Positions 12,893 through 25,864 of a DNA stretch of 64,000 nucleotides are shown here, one piece after another. This DNA comes from Microvelia longipes (Eukaryota; Arthropoda; Insecta; Hemiptera; Veliidae), in contig JACMZG010001914.1 of the NCBI GenBank assembly GCA_018340805.1, positions 43,292,498 through 43,356,497 on the forward strand, written 5' to 3'. Each line of letters opens with the position of its first letter. Position 1 is the stretch's first letter. The notes under the pieces are model-generated. The model was not told where the DNA came from. It saw nothing but the letters and a program-made list of their open reading frames with translations, and did not search any database. The position numbers and the translations under genes are program-made.

Positions 12893-13407
12893 CTTCGGTA
12901 TACGGTGCACCCTGTTATCAATACTATATATCGATATTTTTAGTTACGCGACACTAAACGAGAACTGAGCACTTAAAAGATAAGCAGCGTCGTTAAATTA
13001 TTAATTATAATTAAAACATTAAAAAACCATACAACAATAATGAAAACATTAACAACAAAATATAATAAAAACCTGAAAATAACAAACACAAAAATATCTA
13101 TATATCTATTTGGTACACCGATCAAAATACGCGTGGTGTATTTTATATAAATTAGATTGTGTGTATCATCGATTATTCTAATGAAAACATAGTTAAACAT
13201 TATAAAAACATTAAAAAAAAATGAAAATAATTATAAACCATTTTACAACAAATAAAAAAAAACAAACAACAAAAAAACATTTAAAAAATAAAAATATGTT
13301 CATAAACGTAAAAGAAAAGGCATATATCGATTATTCCTACGTCACATCTCTAAACTAAAAATATATCGATATATAGTATTGATAACAGGGTGCACCGTAT
13401 ACCGAAG
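12893..13407. mobile_element. TIR element, CTTCGGTATACGGTGCACC family
   Basis: Terminal inverted repeats of about 50 bp: left CTTCGGTATACGGTGCACCC then TGTTATCAATACTATATATC; right is the inverse (GGGTGCACCGTATACCGAAG). Interior AT-rich without coding potential. It is nested between the two diverged inverted arms at 12770-12870 and 13575-13665. Confidence 0.88.
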
Positions 13408-14203
13408 TTCAGCCCAGGCAGGCTCGTATATCAAACTATTTAAGTATTATTTAGTTTAATAAACTAGTTAGTATTTTAACAAACTAAAAACATCTAACAT
13501 TCTTGCCATTGAAGTTTACAATCTACTCAACACATTATTCTGAATAATAAACTGTATAGACATGCGTGTTTATTGTCATAAAGATTTAGGTACTCTTGTA
13601 GTGACTCCGTCGATGTAAATGATGAATGCAACGGTTCGCTTCCATTGTGGGAGGCATCTTCAGAATGATTTACAAAACTCAACAGTTAAGTTTTGTAAAG
13701 CTCTGAGAAGACCACACAACCACAAGACCTAAATCGTCATAATATTCTGTTAATGAATTATTTTTCTCAACGCTGACTCTTATTCGCTTCTTTCATAATC
13801 AGACTCATTGGCAATGAATCTGTTATTATAACACAAAGTCTCCAGTCACAATAATGTCAATATATTGGTCAGCAAGTCAAATTTTAAAAAGCATATTCTT
13901 TTAAAAAATAGCTAAAAAAATTAGAAGGGATAGTTATCAAAGTATAAATTTCACAATTATCTTTCCTCTTCAAACACAAAAATAATAAAAGATAAAAATT
14001 GTAAAAATGAAACAGTGTGTTAGTGGTAAGCTCGGCCCAACTGTGGCAGCACACAATAACAATAACAATAAGGAAAATAAATCACTTTGTGAGCAAATTA
14101 ATCAAAAAGAAAAGAAAAACAGGATTAGAATTATGTTCGTTTTAATGTTGGGCCTTCTTGGGCTATTAATAAAAATTGTTGTCTGATTTTATAATGGACT
14201 TAC

Positions 14204-14370
14204 CAAACTGTGCCTTGGGCTCCAACGCCTCTGGGTTGGAGTCGTTGATAACGGCTCGGGACGTTGAATATTGTGTCACCAAATTCACTCGAATGATAAG
14301 TCTCGTTAGTGGCGGTCATAGTGAGACCTGCGCCTCCCGCAGAGCAACACCAAGCTCCGACACAACTCAT
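14204..14370 (-). CDS. bsk: JNK alternative first coding exon (glycine loop)
   Basis: A second version of the JNK N-terminus. From the Met at 14319 it reads MTATNETYHSSEFGDTIF, then NVPSRYQRLQP, then the nucleotide-binding loop GVGAQGTV, and stops after the first two bases of a Cys codon at a GTAAGT donor (14198-14203). That is the same phase as the exon at 18279-18424, so either can join the exon at 5414. An in-frame upstream ATG at 14370 follows directly after a TGA, which suggests a first exon with its own promoter, but an acceptor-like GCGCAG just before the inner ATG is also possible. Alignment to fly basket (VEVGDTNF...[17 protein letters not shown]) is clear but more diverged than the 18.3-kb exon. 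Confidence 0.82.
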
Positions 14371-14829
14371 TCAAAATTTTTCACTAAATAATCAATCGGG
14401 GCCTTGCGTCACACATTTTTCACAAAAAAAAACCAAAAACAATACTTTTCCTCAATACCATTTCAGGTAAGGAAAGTATTTAAAAAAATTAAGATTACTA
14501 AAATAATAAATAAATAAATAAATCTTCATTGTTAATCTTCACCTATATATGTCCCCACACAATAAAAAAAGGAATTAAAATGGTGAGGTAACAAAATAAA
14601 TAATAGAAAAGATGAAATGGTAAAAATTTAGACAAAAATAATGATAAGGGGAAATGTACAACAATAAGAAATTATAAAGAAAATACAAAGCATTAAGAAA
14701 TAAATTAAAACTAAAGAAGATAAGTGTTTAGAAATTAAAAAAAAAATCTTAAAATATATAATACTTAAACATAATGATTTCTTTCTCCCTTCTGAATTTG
14801 TAAAATAATTATAATAGTGACATTATGCA

Positions 14830-15115
14830 GGCAGGGAAATGAAGCAAGGGCAGTTATGCTAACAGACCACTCAATTGCAAGAGCGTCATGCCACAGACCA
14901 CTCAATGCAAGGGCAGTCATGCCAACAGACCACCTCAATACAAGGCAGTCATGCCAACCACTCACGGGGCAGTCATGCCAACAGACCACTCAATGCAAGG
15001 GCAGTCATGCCAACAGACCACTCAATGCAAGGGCAGTCATGCCAACAGACCACTCAATGCAAGGGCAGTCATGCCAACAGACCACTCAATGCAAGGGCTC
15101 ATGCACAGACCACTC
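14830..15115. repeat. Minisatellite, 33-bp units (GGGCAGTCATGCCAACAGAC)
   Basis: About eight units of GGGCAGTCATGCCAACAGAC plus CACTCAATGCAA. Because 33 is a multiple of three, several frames stay open on both strands, which accounts for the apparent small ORFs. No unique spacers. Confidence 0.92.
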
Positions 15116-15510
15116 ATACTTCATTGACATTTAATGTCATTGGTAATAATTCTAATTATAGACCACTTTTAGATTTTTCTCATGAATTTTTGAAAGCAGT
15201 CACAAACTAACTAATCTTAGTTTGGCAAATAAATTTATAAAGTAAACTTAATTTAGATGGGGGGGGGGATAGAAGGCCCCTGCATGCCCCCTCTGTGCCC
15301 ACCTGGCAGCGAAATAGTTTTTGTCCCACTAGTTTATCATAACAGTAGATTTATTATGGAATTTCCAAATATTTGGTATAAATACGTAGTAATTATTTTA
15401 CATAAAATTCTACAAGTTATTCATTAAAATTACATCGAATAATGATGACAGTCAGGTATGGGATACCTTGTTACTTCTCATCGCATCTTAGGAATCACTT
15501 TGCTAATAGA

Positions 15511-15791
15511 CCAAGAGCCCAAGGGTGTTGTTAATAAAAGTGTAATGGCTGGAACCGGTCTCAATTTTTTGTAAATACCTTCCTGAACAAGGATCTGCAA
15601 TTCTGCCGACTGTATCGGATGGGTGTCCCAGGCAGAACATTTGACCCTAAAGTGCGTTCTGCCTGGGACACCCATCCGATACGAGTCTGCAGAATTGCAG
15701 GTCCTTGTTCAGGAAGGTATTTACGAAAAATTGAGACCAGTTCCATCCAGCCATTACACTTTTTATTAACAAAACACCCCTGGGCTCTTGG
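15511..15791. mobile_element. Foldback element, CCAAGAGCCC family, copy 1
   Basis: Near-perfect palindrome of about 281 bp: CCAAGAGCCCAAGGGTGTTG, then AATACCTTCCTGAACAAGG and GGATGGGTGTCCCAGGCAGA around a short centre at about 15642, then the inverse. A second, partly duplicated copy is at 21230-21643. ORFs read across it are mirror artefacts. Confidence 0.92.
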
Positions 15792-16017
15792 GCCAGGGGT
15801 TTAAAATAACAAAAAAAAGTGTTATACTATAATAAAAAACTTAATAATTAAATATGGAGGTAAGTCCATCAATTTAATGTTAAAGAAAAAAATTAGAGAT
15901 TTGCGAGGGATGAGACGTGTAAATGGTTTGCTTGTATATTTAGCAGAGCACTGTATCATCACTACAGGCTACTAAACAAGTATACTATTTTACTCAAAAG
16001 TGTTTCAGGAACAAATA

Positions 16018-16549
16018 GAAGCCTCGGCACTTTATAGAAAGGGACCCCTTATTGGGGGTCCTTATTCTATAAAAGTACCCATGGGGACATTATAGAAAAG
16101 GGACCCCAATCAAACTGAATTAAACATAAAAAAACCAAAGATATTCAATCCCTAACGGGACAGAATGTGGAATTTGGGGTTTTGGGTGAAGACAATATTG
16201 ATTGAATTTAAATTGTCTGGAAATATTCAATCTCTAACAGGACAGAATGTGGAAATTTGGGCTTTTGGGTGGGTATATATATTCCTTTGTCAAATACGTG
16301 ATTTAGCAAGGGAAAATAACCATAATTTAATATTCCTTTGTCAAATAACATATCCCACATAGCCCGTATGTTTTTCCATAATATACTAAGTACAAATTTC
16401 GTCAATTTTATATAACTTCTTGTCAGAAATATAAAGATTATTAAAAGAAGCAAGACAAAGGCATTTTACCTTAAATTCTTAACTGATTATCTCAGTTAGA
16501 TAATGAATGATTAGAGGGGGTCTCTTTTCTATAAAAGTACCGAAGCCTC
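16018..16549. mobile_element. TIR element with CCTCGG...TATAGAAA termini
   Basis: Left end GAAGCCTCGGCACTTTATAG followed by AAAGGGACCCC; right end inverted (GGGGTCTCTTTTCTATAAAA then GTACCGAAGCCTC). Inside, a block ATTCAATCNCTAACNGGACA then GAATGTGGAA is directly duplicated near 16145 and 16225. No coding capacity. Confidence 0.75.
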
Positions 16550-16874
16550 ATTGTCTTCAATGCTAGACCTGGACAGATAGCTTTAACTCTTGTGGTTAGT
16601 AATCTACATTATAAGTTAGTCCAGCAGATCGTACAGATATAGAAAATGAACAACAAAGAGTCAAACCCGAGCTGAGACAAACAATGCAATTACTAATCAT
16701 TTCTTCTTATCTCTCTCTCTCTCATAAAATTACACCTTTCTTTGAAAATTATTGGGATCAGTTAAATATTTTGTTCAAACCACACATTTATTTGGAAGGA
16801 ATTTATTTTACAATTAAATTAAATGGGAAAATATTAGAAAATTTTCATGGGAAAATGACTTGTATGAGGTTGAA

Positions 16875-17190
16875 TAATGAAAGAAAAGAAGTCTCTCCAG
16901 AAAACAAAACTTTATTGGCAAAGCACTTTCAACATAACTAGAGGCCATCATCAGTGCAAACCGTTGAGATGTAAAGAAGAAAGAGAAGTGAGTCAATGTT
17001 TTCTCTATTAGATATGAGAGTCAGACTCTGGAGTCAGATATGGAGTCTGACTCTCATATCTAATAGAAAAACATAGACTCACTTCTTTAACATCTCAACG
17101 GTTTTGCACTGATGATGGCCTCTAGTTAGGTTGAAAGCGCTTTGCCAATAAAGTTTTGTTTTGTGGAGAGACTTCTTCTCTTTATTATTT
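16875..17190. mobile_element. Foldback element, GGCAAAGC family
   Basis: Arms of about 150 bp: AAGAAGTCTCTCCAGAAAAC, then TTTATTGGCAAAGCACTTTC and GGCCATCATCAGTGCAAACC, inverted to the right. The centre is GAGTCAGACTCTGGAGTCAG. A solo arm of the same family lies at 6120-6215. Confidence 0.9.
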
Positions 17191-18430
<1,240 letters not shown>

Positions 18431-18637
18431 TCAAATAAACAATACAGTTACTTTGACATGGAATCCGACAGTAAACAGACAGAGAGATAAAGTACATAGA
18501 AAATACAAGATGGAGTCTTAAAGTCAAAACATTATACAAAAAATTACTAACAAATAAATTGGGTGCACGGTACTTTGAACTTTTTCTAATCCTTACATTA
18601 TTGGGTAAGCCTTTACATAATAAATAAGTATATTAAT

Positions 18638-20892
18638 GCCTGGTTTCTCGTACATTTTTTTAATGAAGCATTAGTAAATGAGAGATTAAACTAATGATAG
18701 ATTAAATTCTTTCACCGGTTTCTCAAAACAATATTTAATCTTCAACTAAACCAATTTAATCTCCCATTAAGTCCAATTTTAATGGTCCATTAGTTTGTTT
18801 TTCAAATTGTTAAAAAATGACACTTGTAAACAACTGTATAAATTGGACATTTTCATAAATAGTTGAATAATACCAGAGACTATAGATAAACAGTATGACT
18901 GTCGACTCAATGGTGGGAAAATTTGGATTTCGGTCGACACTAGCGCGGTGGGGGACCTACCTTTCAATTGAGTGGGCGTGGCTTGATTTCCCGCTTTATG
19001 CCCACAGTCAGTTTGAAATTTAATTTTATACTTTGTATAGTTATACTTCTAACTAGCCGTACCGCTTCGTACGGCTTTCGTCGTCTTTAAGCTTACACAG
19101 AACACTTCTGATTACTTGTAAGTTTTTCATTCAAGTAATTTATTAATTTAATCGATTCAATTAGGTAATAATGAAATAGTGGCTAAAGTTTACACGTGCT
19201 AGAAGATAGATTTTGGCATTTAATGCAGCCTGTATTTTAATTACATCTGCAAGATGCACACATGTGATTAAATGTAATTACCTAATAAAATCGACTAAAT
19301 TAATAAATTAATTAAATGAAATTTACACTTATCAGTAGCGTTCTCTGGAAGTGTTAAAAAGGTTTCTATTTACTTTTAGTTTCTGAATTTTTGAAATACA
19401 GAATATGCAACGGCGAACCGTTTTTGTGAAAAATACATACAGAAAACAATCATTTTATAATAATAATAAATGTAGCTGTCATAACCAAGAATTGTCATGG
19501 TATTCATAAATTTAAATATAAAAATATAATCAGTCATTTTTGGAAAGCTATTGGAGTTAGTTTATGAGTTGTCCGCACCGGTCCGCCGCAGCGCTATTTT
19601 TAGTAGCTTGCGATAATCGAATCCAAACTTTTCCTCATTTAAGTTAACCCCCCTGAGTAATACATAATATTAAAAAAAGTAAACAATACTATTTGACAGA
19701 TGTGTCAACATGGTTTTTATGCTAATCTGTCATTAAACTAGTTAAAGATTAAATTAATGGAAGATTATTTTTTATTCCAGTTTCTCAAAACATTTTAATG
19801 CTCCATTACATAAAGACTAAATTAATCTCCCATTAACAGTTTAATGTGAGAATTTAGTAAAATAATTGGGCGTTTTAGTTCTTTTTCTCTCTACTAGAAA
19901 GCGCTAGTTTATAAATACTATGAAAATAGCTAGCGCATAACATGTAGTACGATACCTTTTTGTCACTTAACATCATAATTTTAACTGTTACAACTTATAA
20001 AACCATCGAATAATTTTATTAATTTAAACCATATATGTTTTTAATTAAAAAAAGTTTTTTTACTTTACATTAAGTGAATTTTTAACATAAAGGAATACAT
20101 GTCAAACGATAAAATTGTTACTTATACTGATAAATGTTTTTTTTCTTCACCACATTTTTGCCTTACAAAGTAACATTCACATATTACTTATTCGATTTTA
20201 GGAAATTTGCCAATTTAATATTGTAGGATATAGCGTAATAAATGTTTCACAAACAATAGGATTATATATTCTTGATCAGTGATTCCCGCTCTTTCATAAA
20301 AAACCACCTTCCCCTCCATGACCCTAATCTCATAAGATCATTTTTCCTTTGATTGGTTATTTCCTTGGCTTACCTTATTTTGAAATAGTTCAAGCAAAAT
20401 AAAAACATATTTCAGTTCTACAAAAACATGAATTCAGAACATGGTTTTGATAACTACTGATTTAATGGCCCGAATTCCTCCCATTAAATTCTACCATACT
20501 TAATTAACAATTAGTTTGTAATGATTCTTCGAGAAACCCAAAAGTTAATGGACCATTAATCTTAATGGACAGTCGGGAAATTTGATTATTAAAATAAATT
20601 AATGTGCGTTTGAGAAACTCAAATTTAATAAGGCATTAAATCGATATTTCCCTATGTAACAAATAGAATGAACTGACATTTTAATCTGACATTAAAACAA
20701 AAACAATAAATAATAGATTTACGAGAAACCCATTTTTTTTTAATCCTTCATTAAAGTTTTCATTAGTTTAATGGAAGATTATCCCCACTCTGCACTTAAT
20801 ACAGTTTCGAGAAACCCAAAACAGACTTTAATGGCTCATTATTTACTAATCTCCCATTAAAATTGTTTAATTGACGTTCGAGAAACCGGGCA
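18638..20892. mobile_element. 2.26-kb TIR transposon with TAA target duplication
   Basis: Left end TGCCTGGTTTCTCGTAC and right end inverted (GTTCGAGAAACCGGGCA), flanked by TAA at 18635-18637 and 20893-20895. A three-base TAA duplication fits PIF/Harbinger. Both ends carry many subterminal copies of GAGAAACC and CCATTAA/TTAATGG motifs in both orientations (for example near 18720, 18765, 19795, 19825, 20540, 20600, 20725, 20810). No transposase ORF remains, so it is non-autonomous. A different GC-richer block at 18900-19090 (CCGTACCGCTTCGTACGGC) looks like a nested insertion. Confidence 0.75.
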
Positions 20893-20923
20893 TAAGTTTT
20901 GTTTATTGTATTCAATATAACAA

Positions 20924-21110
20924 GTCATGATTTTTGTAGGATCATAAAAGTTAAGCAGCAGTGAGCAAAGTCAGTGCTGTATGGGTGACTGCTGAGAATG
21001 AAACGGATGTATTTACTATCTGAGGATGAGCAAAGCAACTCCGAAGTAAGGAGGATGAGTGTTGTGAAACCTATGTGGTGAGGAAAGTTCAGAGGTACCC
21101 CGTACCCGAC
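20924..21110 (+). mobile_element. 5S rRNA-like repeat family, short copy
   Basis: Contains GGATCATAAAAGTTAAGCAG, then GTCAGTGCTGTATGGGTGAC and TGCTGAGAA, which line up in order with the 5S rRNA internal promoter (A box AAGTTAAGCAG, intermediate element, C box GGTTAGTACTTGGATGGGTGACCGC-like). It ends GAGGTACCCCGTACCCGA. The copy abuts the right end of the 18638-20892 transposon and lacks most of the 5' body seen in the copies at 27931 and 51880. Confidence 0.8.
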
Positions 21111-21229
21111 TTTTACCAATATTCTCAAAAAAATTAAATAACTACATTTCTAAATTCTAAAATAAATTTGTCATGGGTTCAGATCCTTCTTTTCTTAGTT
21201 AGAAATTACATATCACTTTCCTTAATAGA

Positions 21230-21643
21230 CCAAGAGCCCAGGGGTGTTTTGTTAATAAAAAGTGTAATGGCTGGAACCGGTCCAATTTTTCGTAAATACC
21301 TTCCTGAACAAGGATCTGCAATTCTGCCGACTCGTATCGGATGGGTGTCCCAGGCAGAACGCACTTTAGGGGTCAAAGGTTCTGCCTGGGACGCCCATCC
21401 GATACGAGTCGGCAGAATTGCAGATCCCTGTGCAGGAAGGTATTTACAAAAAATTAAACCCGCTTCCAGCCATAACACTTTTTATTAACTTCTGTGGTAA
21501 ATTTGACCCCTAAAGTGCGTTCTGCCTGGGACACCATCCGATACGAGTCGGCAGAATTGCAGATCCTTGTTCAGGAAGGTATTTACGAAAAATTGAAACC
21601 GGTTCCAGCCATTACACTTTTTATTAACAAAACACCCCTGGTC
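21230..21643. mobile_element. Foldback element, CCAAGAGCCC family, copy 2 (1.5 units)
   Basis: One complete palindrome (21230 to about 21490) followed by a second copy of its right arm (about 21500-21643, TTTGACCCCTAAAGTGCGTT then GGATCTTGTTCAGGAAGG-like). Origin by recombination between two palindromes is plausible. Confidence 0.88.
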
Positions 21644-22024
21644 TAAAATGGAAAAGGGGAGGGAAGATCGACAATTACCAGAGCAATCAAGATGTTTCCC
21701 ACTCGCAATTTTCCAACACTATTAATTTAATCATCATATGAAATTACAGTAAAACAATATAAGAAAACAAACCATAAACAATATGGATGTGAGATTTGAT
21801 TATGACGTCATAATCAAAAACAACTTGGCGTGACAGGACAGTGTTTGCTGCCGTTTAGAGCTGTAAACAAAAATGATGACTCATGAGGTGATTTATTTAA
21901 CATATGACACCTGTTGACATGCCAGCACGCCTCCATTACCACCTTGCACAGCTTCTATTCCTCCTGAAACCAAACAATCATAATTAATAGTAATTAGTTA
22001 ATTGACAATCAAGTATCATCTTCA

Positions 22025-22490
22025 TTGACCTTCATCCCTCACATTGAAGCAGTATGTGTTCGTGCTTACAGAAATCTAGGATTCATTATTCGTGTTTCTA
22101 AGGAATTCACCGACTCTAACACTAGAATAGTTCTGTTTAATGCACTAGTGAGGAGTTTACTTGAGTACTGCTGTGTCGTTTGGTCTCCTCCAGCTAAAAC
22201 TCATATAATATCCTTAGAGAAGACTCAGAGGAGATTCACTAATTATTTACTGGGACACCCAAACAATGGACTTTCTACTTTGTGCTATGTTGACAAGCAA
22301 ACCCTTAACCTGGAATCTACTAGAAAGGAGAGTGGAATCACTAATTGTATTTCTTTACAAGGTTATAAATGGCATATATGTTGTGCCAGAGTTGCTAGCC
22401 AAGTGAAACATCAGAGTAATCTGGAGAAATTTACGCAAGTACTATTGTTCCGATATGATCTTTGCGTAAGCCAAATTGTAAGATTCTAGG
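22025..22490 (+). pseudogene. Non-LTR reverse transcriptase, C-terminal fragment
   Basis: Open frame of about 150 codons with the hallmark of the post-thumb region of Jockey/CR1-type LINEs: RAYRNLGFIIRVSKEF, then VLFNALVRSLLEYCCVVWSP and LEKTQRRFTNYLLGH. The YVDD core and everything 5' is missing, and the end of the frame (after about SLQGYKWHICC) has lost similarity. A dead fragment. Confidence 0.85.
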
Positions 22491-22687
22491 ATATCCAGGT
22501 CAAAAGATATAAGGGGGTAAAAAATGCTCCGAATTGCTTCGAGAAAAGGGTGTTCGTCAGTGCCAGCCTTGGATATAAAACTTGTACCTTATAAAGCAAG
22601 ACTTGGCTGGGGCACTGCCGTGCCCCCAAATTATAAATAAGAAGATTTCATTTTGTCAAAGCGAAGAGGAAAATACTAATAATAGTA

Positions 22688-22853
22688 GATAGTCATGGAG
22701 ACACTTAAGTAAAGGTTTACAAAGAGAGTTAGGGAATGATTGTGAAACATGTGTAGTGTTCAAGCCAAATGCTAGGCTAATTCACTTAGCTAGAGATATA
22801 GAGTCAGCTACTAAAAATTTTAACAAAGATGATTTTCTAATTATCATGGGGGG
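22688..22853 (+). pseudogene. LINE ORF1 esterase (SGNH) fragment cut by a SINE
   Basis: With one indel near DSHG, the strand reads SKGLQRELGNDCETCVVFKP then NARLIHLARDIESATKNFN and DDFLIIMGG. This is the form of the SGNH-hydrolase-like domain found in ORF1 of some CR1/Jockey elements, where DSHGR is the nucleophile block and GGTND the next conserved block. The fragment stops at GG exactly where the tRNA SINE (22853) begins. It lies 3' of the RT fragment at 22025, so the two come from different insertions. Confidence 0.6.
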
Positions 22854-23252
22854 AGTGGTAGTAACTACCAGGCAAGTAGGCCACGTTGTTGGGCCCTTTT
22901 TGCCAGCTCCCTAAGATAGTGTTCTACTCCTTTTAATTTCAAGTGTAGGTATATTTCATGTAATCTAGACAGAAGAGCCGTGGGTTTCTATGGTTCCTCT
23001 CATGCTTTTTTTCAAGCAATTATACATATTTTCACTGACTCTTATAGTCTAGTGAAACTGGGAACAACACGTGCTCTCACTGTTAAACCAAACCTCCACA
23101 CACTTTAAACTACAAGGCAGAAACAGTATAGTATTATAATGAATCTACAATGAGGGTCCTAAATTTTGCCTATACCCAGTTTCATTTAGGGTAAGGGATC
23201 TTTAACGAGTACCTGACAACGCACAGGCTCGAGACCACCGGCTTTATGTCCC
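22853..23252 (-). mobile_element. tRNA-derived SINE, 5'-truncated
   Basis: Body and 3' end of the family described at 54858-55390, ending at GGCTTTATGTCCCTTC; the tRNA-like head is missing. A small TIR element (23254) adjoins the truncated end. Confidence 0.8.
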
Positions 23253-23253
23253 T

Positions 23254-23417
23254 TCATTTTGTCTGTTTTTTTCAAGGAAATGCGCTAAAACCTTTGAAGA
23301 TAACTGACTAAGCTTTAAACTAGTGCAAATAATAGTGCGTACTAATTTTAAAGGCATAGTTTTGTATAACCAACTGAATAATTTTGCGCATTTCCTTTGA
23401 AAAATACAGACAAAATG
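23254..23417. mobile_element. Small MITE with CATTTTGTCTGT termini
   Basis: About 30-bp inverted termini: CATTTTGTCTGTTTTTTTCA then AGGAAATGCGC at the left; GCGCATTTCCTTTGAAAAAT then ACAGACAAAATG at the right. Total about 164 bp. Confidence 0.85.
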
Positions 23418-23560
23418 AGTTACGAGCAGTGATTAAACGCTTTAGGTTCTAAAGCATGAACCGGAACCTTAAGCAAGAAATGGGTTGTTAAAGCACGGAA
23501 ACACGCATCCAAAGGAAATTCGCCCACATGCGGACCACCACGCCAGAATTATTTCTGACA
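23418..23560 (+). repeat. Dispersed repeat, partner at 53925-54078
   Basis: GTTCTAAAGCATGAACCGGA then AGAAATGGGTTGTTAA matches, in inverse orientation, 53925-54078. A short related stretch with ACCGGAATCTTAAGCAA is at 42635-42655. Family unknown. Confidence 0.6.
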
Positions 23561-24958
23561 AACGGTGGCGATACGATTTTACTTTACGCTTCCCTTCTGA
23601 CTTATACTACTATTACTAAGTAAGGCTAACAAAAGGCTCAAGTCTAATTTCATTATCAGCATTCATTCCAATTGTATCGTTGGACATAATTACAATCCAC
23701 GTTATTTGACAGAACAGCTGGCAAGAAAATTTACTGATTAAAAATGTCTACTATAGATGGTTTCTGAAATTATTTAGGTTCCCTATAATGACAAGTTTAG
23801 CACTCAGTTTATTAATCCTGGATCCATAAAGGTCGAAGGTTTTCCTCAAGAGGGTTTATTGTAGAAACTGATGGAAAATTCTGACATCTCTATTGTAGAG
23901 ACGGGATTTTTCTTTTTTAGTACCTTTCTATACTAGACAACAAACTTTACCCTTTACACCAACTATGAACAATCTAAAGTTAAAACGGCATTCACCTATC
24001 AATTATTACATAAGCACTCAAACATTTTGCCTTCAAATCTTCTTGGCCATTATTAAGTCAAACTAATTCTTTCGACAAGCTGGAAGCGATATAGGACTAA
24101 CCTTTCATAATTTTTGATTTATTTGTCAACAGTCAAATACACTGCGTTGTTTACATGTTGATATCTGAACAATGCTATCCAGATACTAAACACGGTTTAA
24201 GTCTCATAACTCAACTCATAACATAAATCGTCATCGTGCGACATAAATTTCAAGGATCTTGAATAAAGTAATGACGCGATGAGTCGACTTCGAAAAATAC
24301 GACCCCGTTGAGGATAAAAAATAGAGAAAAATCTGATAGGCTGAAGAAAATAAAATTAACAAATATTATAATACCAAAATATTATTTAATTCTGATATAA
24401 AAAAACATGTTTTTTAAATCAATTATCAGTTAATAAAATTAACAAGGATGTTGTTGTTGTTAATTTCAATTTAAATGTCTATCTTATTAAAAAGAATGTC
24501 TGACAGTACGTGCGTTAATTATTAACAAGGAGAAAAACCAATATCAAAAAACCGCCATATTACATAAAGACATTTTCTTAACCTACTTACAGCAGTGTTG
24601 CCAATATATATAAATAAGTTTTTGGAAAAAGAAGAAAATCTTAAATTATAACTACAGAATCCAAAACAAAACATGGCGAGATGAATACATAAAAATACGT
24701 TAGGTGAACAACAGATTCCGAGTGGAATGTCGAGTGTGTTTTTAATATTTTTTGGGGCTCTGAGTAGAATGGAACTTGTCCAGAGTCGATCTGAGTACTT
24801 AAACCCAGGGACCTGGGTTCGAATATTGGTTAAAACAATCCATATCTTGATTACGTTTCCCGTTTATGATTAATAGCTTAAGAGGTATTATTTAGTAAGC
24901 ACAATTTTTCAAAGGAAAGATTGATTTGTACAAAATTTCAATTCTCTACCATAAATAC
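23561..24958. other. No gene recognised
   Basis: AT-rich. A possible tRNA-like remnant lies at 24755-24835 (B-box-like CTGGGTTCGAATATTGG preceded by GGCTCTGAGTAGAATGG), too weak to call. Nothing else stands out. Confidence 0.4.
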
Positions 24959-25790
24959 AACAATTCGCGGTTCAAAGTCCGTAGCAGCGCCACCGTCGCT
25001 TATAAGAAATTGATAACGGAAGGGTGATCGTTGTTAAAGTCCTTATGGGAGTTTTTTGGTTTTTCTTATTTGTGACGATTATTTCTTTAAATGTTTTATG
25101 AAAGTGCTTTAATTTAATTAATTTTAGGGCATACGAACTCATTGGAATCACTATTTCGTTGAAAAATAGGGTTTTAATGGGTTGTCACGAGTATTTAAAT
25201 TGATTGATAAGATGGTGAAAATTACAATATAGTGTTTTATTTTAGTTATTGTTAATTAATGTTACTTTTAAATAATTTTAGTTTACACAAACACACAAAA
25301 TTACCTTTTAATTGCATTCAATTGTTTAAATTAGTTGTTACAGATATTTAAATTAACTGATAACAAGCCGATTTTTACCGTAATGGTGTTTTACTTTATC
25401 GATCAATTTTATTTACACACTAAAATAATAAATAACTCAATATATTCATGTTTTTGTAAAATGTTTGTTTAAATCATCCGTTTAGGTTTTATTATTTCTG
25501 GGTTAAATCGGACAAATCCAAGTCTGTAGTGATAAGAGCCTGATTCTATATTAAAATCCTGGAATAATCGAAGTATTTATCTATGAAATATTGGCCATTT
25601 TTTTAGCACCGATGGTCGTTCTATTAATTTTTACCTCATTTATCACAAATTAACGAACAATAAAGGAATAAAAGAAGAATTTTCAACGGCCCCATGCTAA
25701 TCCTATGATACAAAAAAATTTGATCGCCCTTTTGTATTCCCGCCATTGGTATTGCCAACCTTACAACTATCTCTTTGAATCGCGAATAGC
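24959..25790 (+). mobile_element. 0.82-kb TIR element, left member of an inverted pair
   Basis: Starts ATTCGCGGTTCAAAGTCCGT and ends with the inverse CTTTGAATCGCGAAT, so it has about 15-bp inverted termini of its own. ATAAATAC occurs at both flanks (24951-24958 and 25791-25798) and could be an 8-bp target duplication, but the right flank is itself a short tandem repeat of this motif. The whole element is repeated in inverse orientation at 27098-27910. No coding capacity. Confidence 0.75.
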
Positions 25791-25864
25791 ATAAATACAT
25801 CAAATACATCATAAATACATAAATACATCAAGACCGCAGGTCTTGATTATGACTGCTAAAAATC

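Noticed and set aside
14817..15210. Three overlapping plus-strand frames with repeated NARAVMPTDHS-type peptides
   Set aside because: Translation of a 33-bp minisatellite that is open in several frames; period divisible by three explains it.
15478..15804. Overlapping frames on both strands over 15.5-15.8 kb, and likewise 21168-21488
   Set aside because: Mirror readings of a palindromic element; the same peptides (GVPGRT, AWDTHPI) appear on both strands.
24755..24835. Possible tRNA gene
   Set aside because: A B-box-like GGTTCGAAT is present but the acceptor, D and anticodon stems do not pair by eye.
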